Below, piece after piece: positions 7,135 through 7,302 of a DNA stretch of 7,302 bases. The stretch spans positions 1 through 7,302 of the forward strand of contig UQOX01000048.1 in NCBI GenBank assembly GCA_900542765.1. Reading direction: 5' to 3'. The position numbers and the translations under genes were made by a program. Source of the stretch: an uncultured Porphyromonadaceae bacterium (GTDB lineage: Bacteria; Bacteroidota; Bacteroidia; Bacteroidales; UBA11471). Numbering within the stretch: the first letter of the stretch is position 1; each line of letters opens with the position of its first letter. The notes under the pieces are model-generated. The model was not told where the DNA came from. It did not search any database and was given only the letters and a program-made list of their open reading frames with translations.

Positions 7135-7302
7135 TTATTTTTCGGATGCATGATTTTCCCTATACACCTGCACGGCGCGGCTCACCGAGCCGTAGAGCAG
7201 CAGCAATTCACGGGCTTTGTCATAAGGAAGTCCCGTCGACTCGGCAATCATGCGGGAGCCGCGGTCTATCAGTTTCTGATTGGTCAGTTGCATGTGTACC
7301 AT
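7135..7302 (-). CDS. murQ: N-acetylmuramic acid 6-phosphate etherase, C-terminal end (partial at window edge)
   Basis: The last 55 codons of a gene entering from the right edge, ending in TAA at 7135-7137. The translation [19 protein letters not shown], then [24 protein letters not shown], matches the C-terminal helical tail of MurQ, where the TNxKLxxRGxRM segment is highly conserved. The methionine at the edge is internal, not a start. MurQ is cytoplasmic and breaks the lactyl ether of MurNAc-6-phosphate, giving GlcNAc-6-phosphate and D-lactate, the key step in re-using MurNAc from recovered cell wall. The catalytic SIS domain lies outside the window. The glycosyltransferase starts within 7 nt (or overlaps by 17 nt), so murQ is probably co-transcribed with the three genes that follow. 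The identification rests on this tail alone. Confidence 0.82.
   Translation of the reverse strand: MVHMQLTNQKLIDRGSRMIAESTGLPYDKARELLLLYGSVSRAVQVYRENHASEK

Overview
The window looks like a stretch of a Bacteroidales chromosome with fairly high GC (mid-50s percent by eye, not computed). This assignment is inferred from the gene families (a DUF4922-type HIT-like protein beside murQ and an AmpG-like permease) and from A-rich leaders instead of Shine-Dalgarno sites. A Barnesiella/Alistipes/Tannerella-like genome would fit, but the genus cannot be fixed from the sequence alone. Every gene I can support lies on the minus strand, so the window is read from right to left.

Right half (about 7302 to 3417): a tightly packed four-gene run. 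It begins with the last 55 codons of murQ (MurNAc-6-phosphate etherase), cut by the window edge. Next comes a two-module family 2 glycosyltransferase, then a DUF4922 protein with an HIT/GalT-type HxHxQ signature, then an AmpG-like MFS permease. The junctions are a few bases, a 14-nt overlap and a 1-nt TGATG overlap, so co-transcription and translational coupling are likely. MurQ plus an AmpG-like importer points to recovery of peptidoglycan fragments. The glycosyltransferase and the HIT-like enzyme are the uncharacterised members, and are the part most worth following up.

Middle (3416 to 2529): a 129-nt spacer with an AT-rich element, then a stand-alone ECF-type sigma factor with no anti-sigma gene beside it. 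After it comes a GC-rich hairpin that may be its terminator, then an unusual array of about 45-bp imperfect tandem repeats in the spacer before murF.

Left part (2528 to 28): murF (UDP-MurNAc-tripeptide:D-Ala-D-Ala ligase), followed after 32 nt by an M24-family metallopeptidase of the Xaa-Pro aminopeptidase type with all five metal ligands. These two probably form one transcript. The window therefore places a peptidoglycan-salvage operon next to a peptidoglycan-synthesis gene, with a regulator between them. I see no mobile elements, CRISPR arrays, tRNAs or rRNAs.
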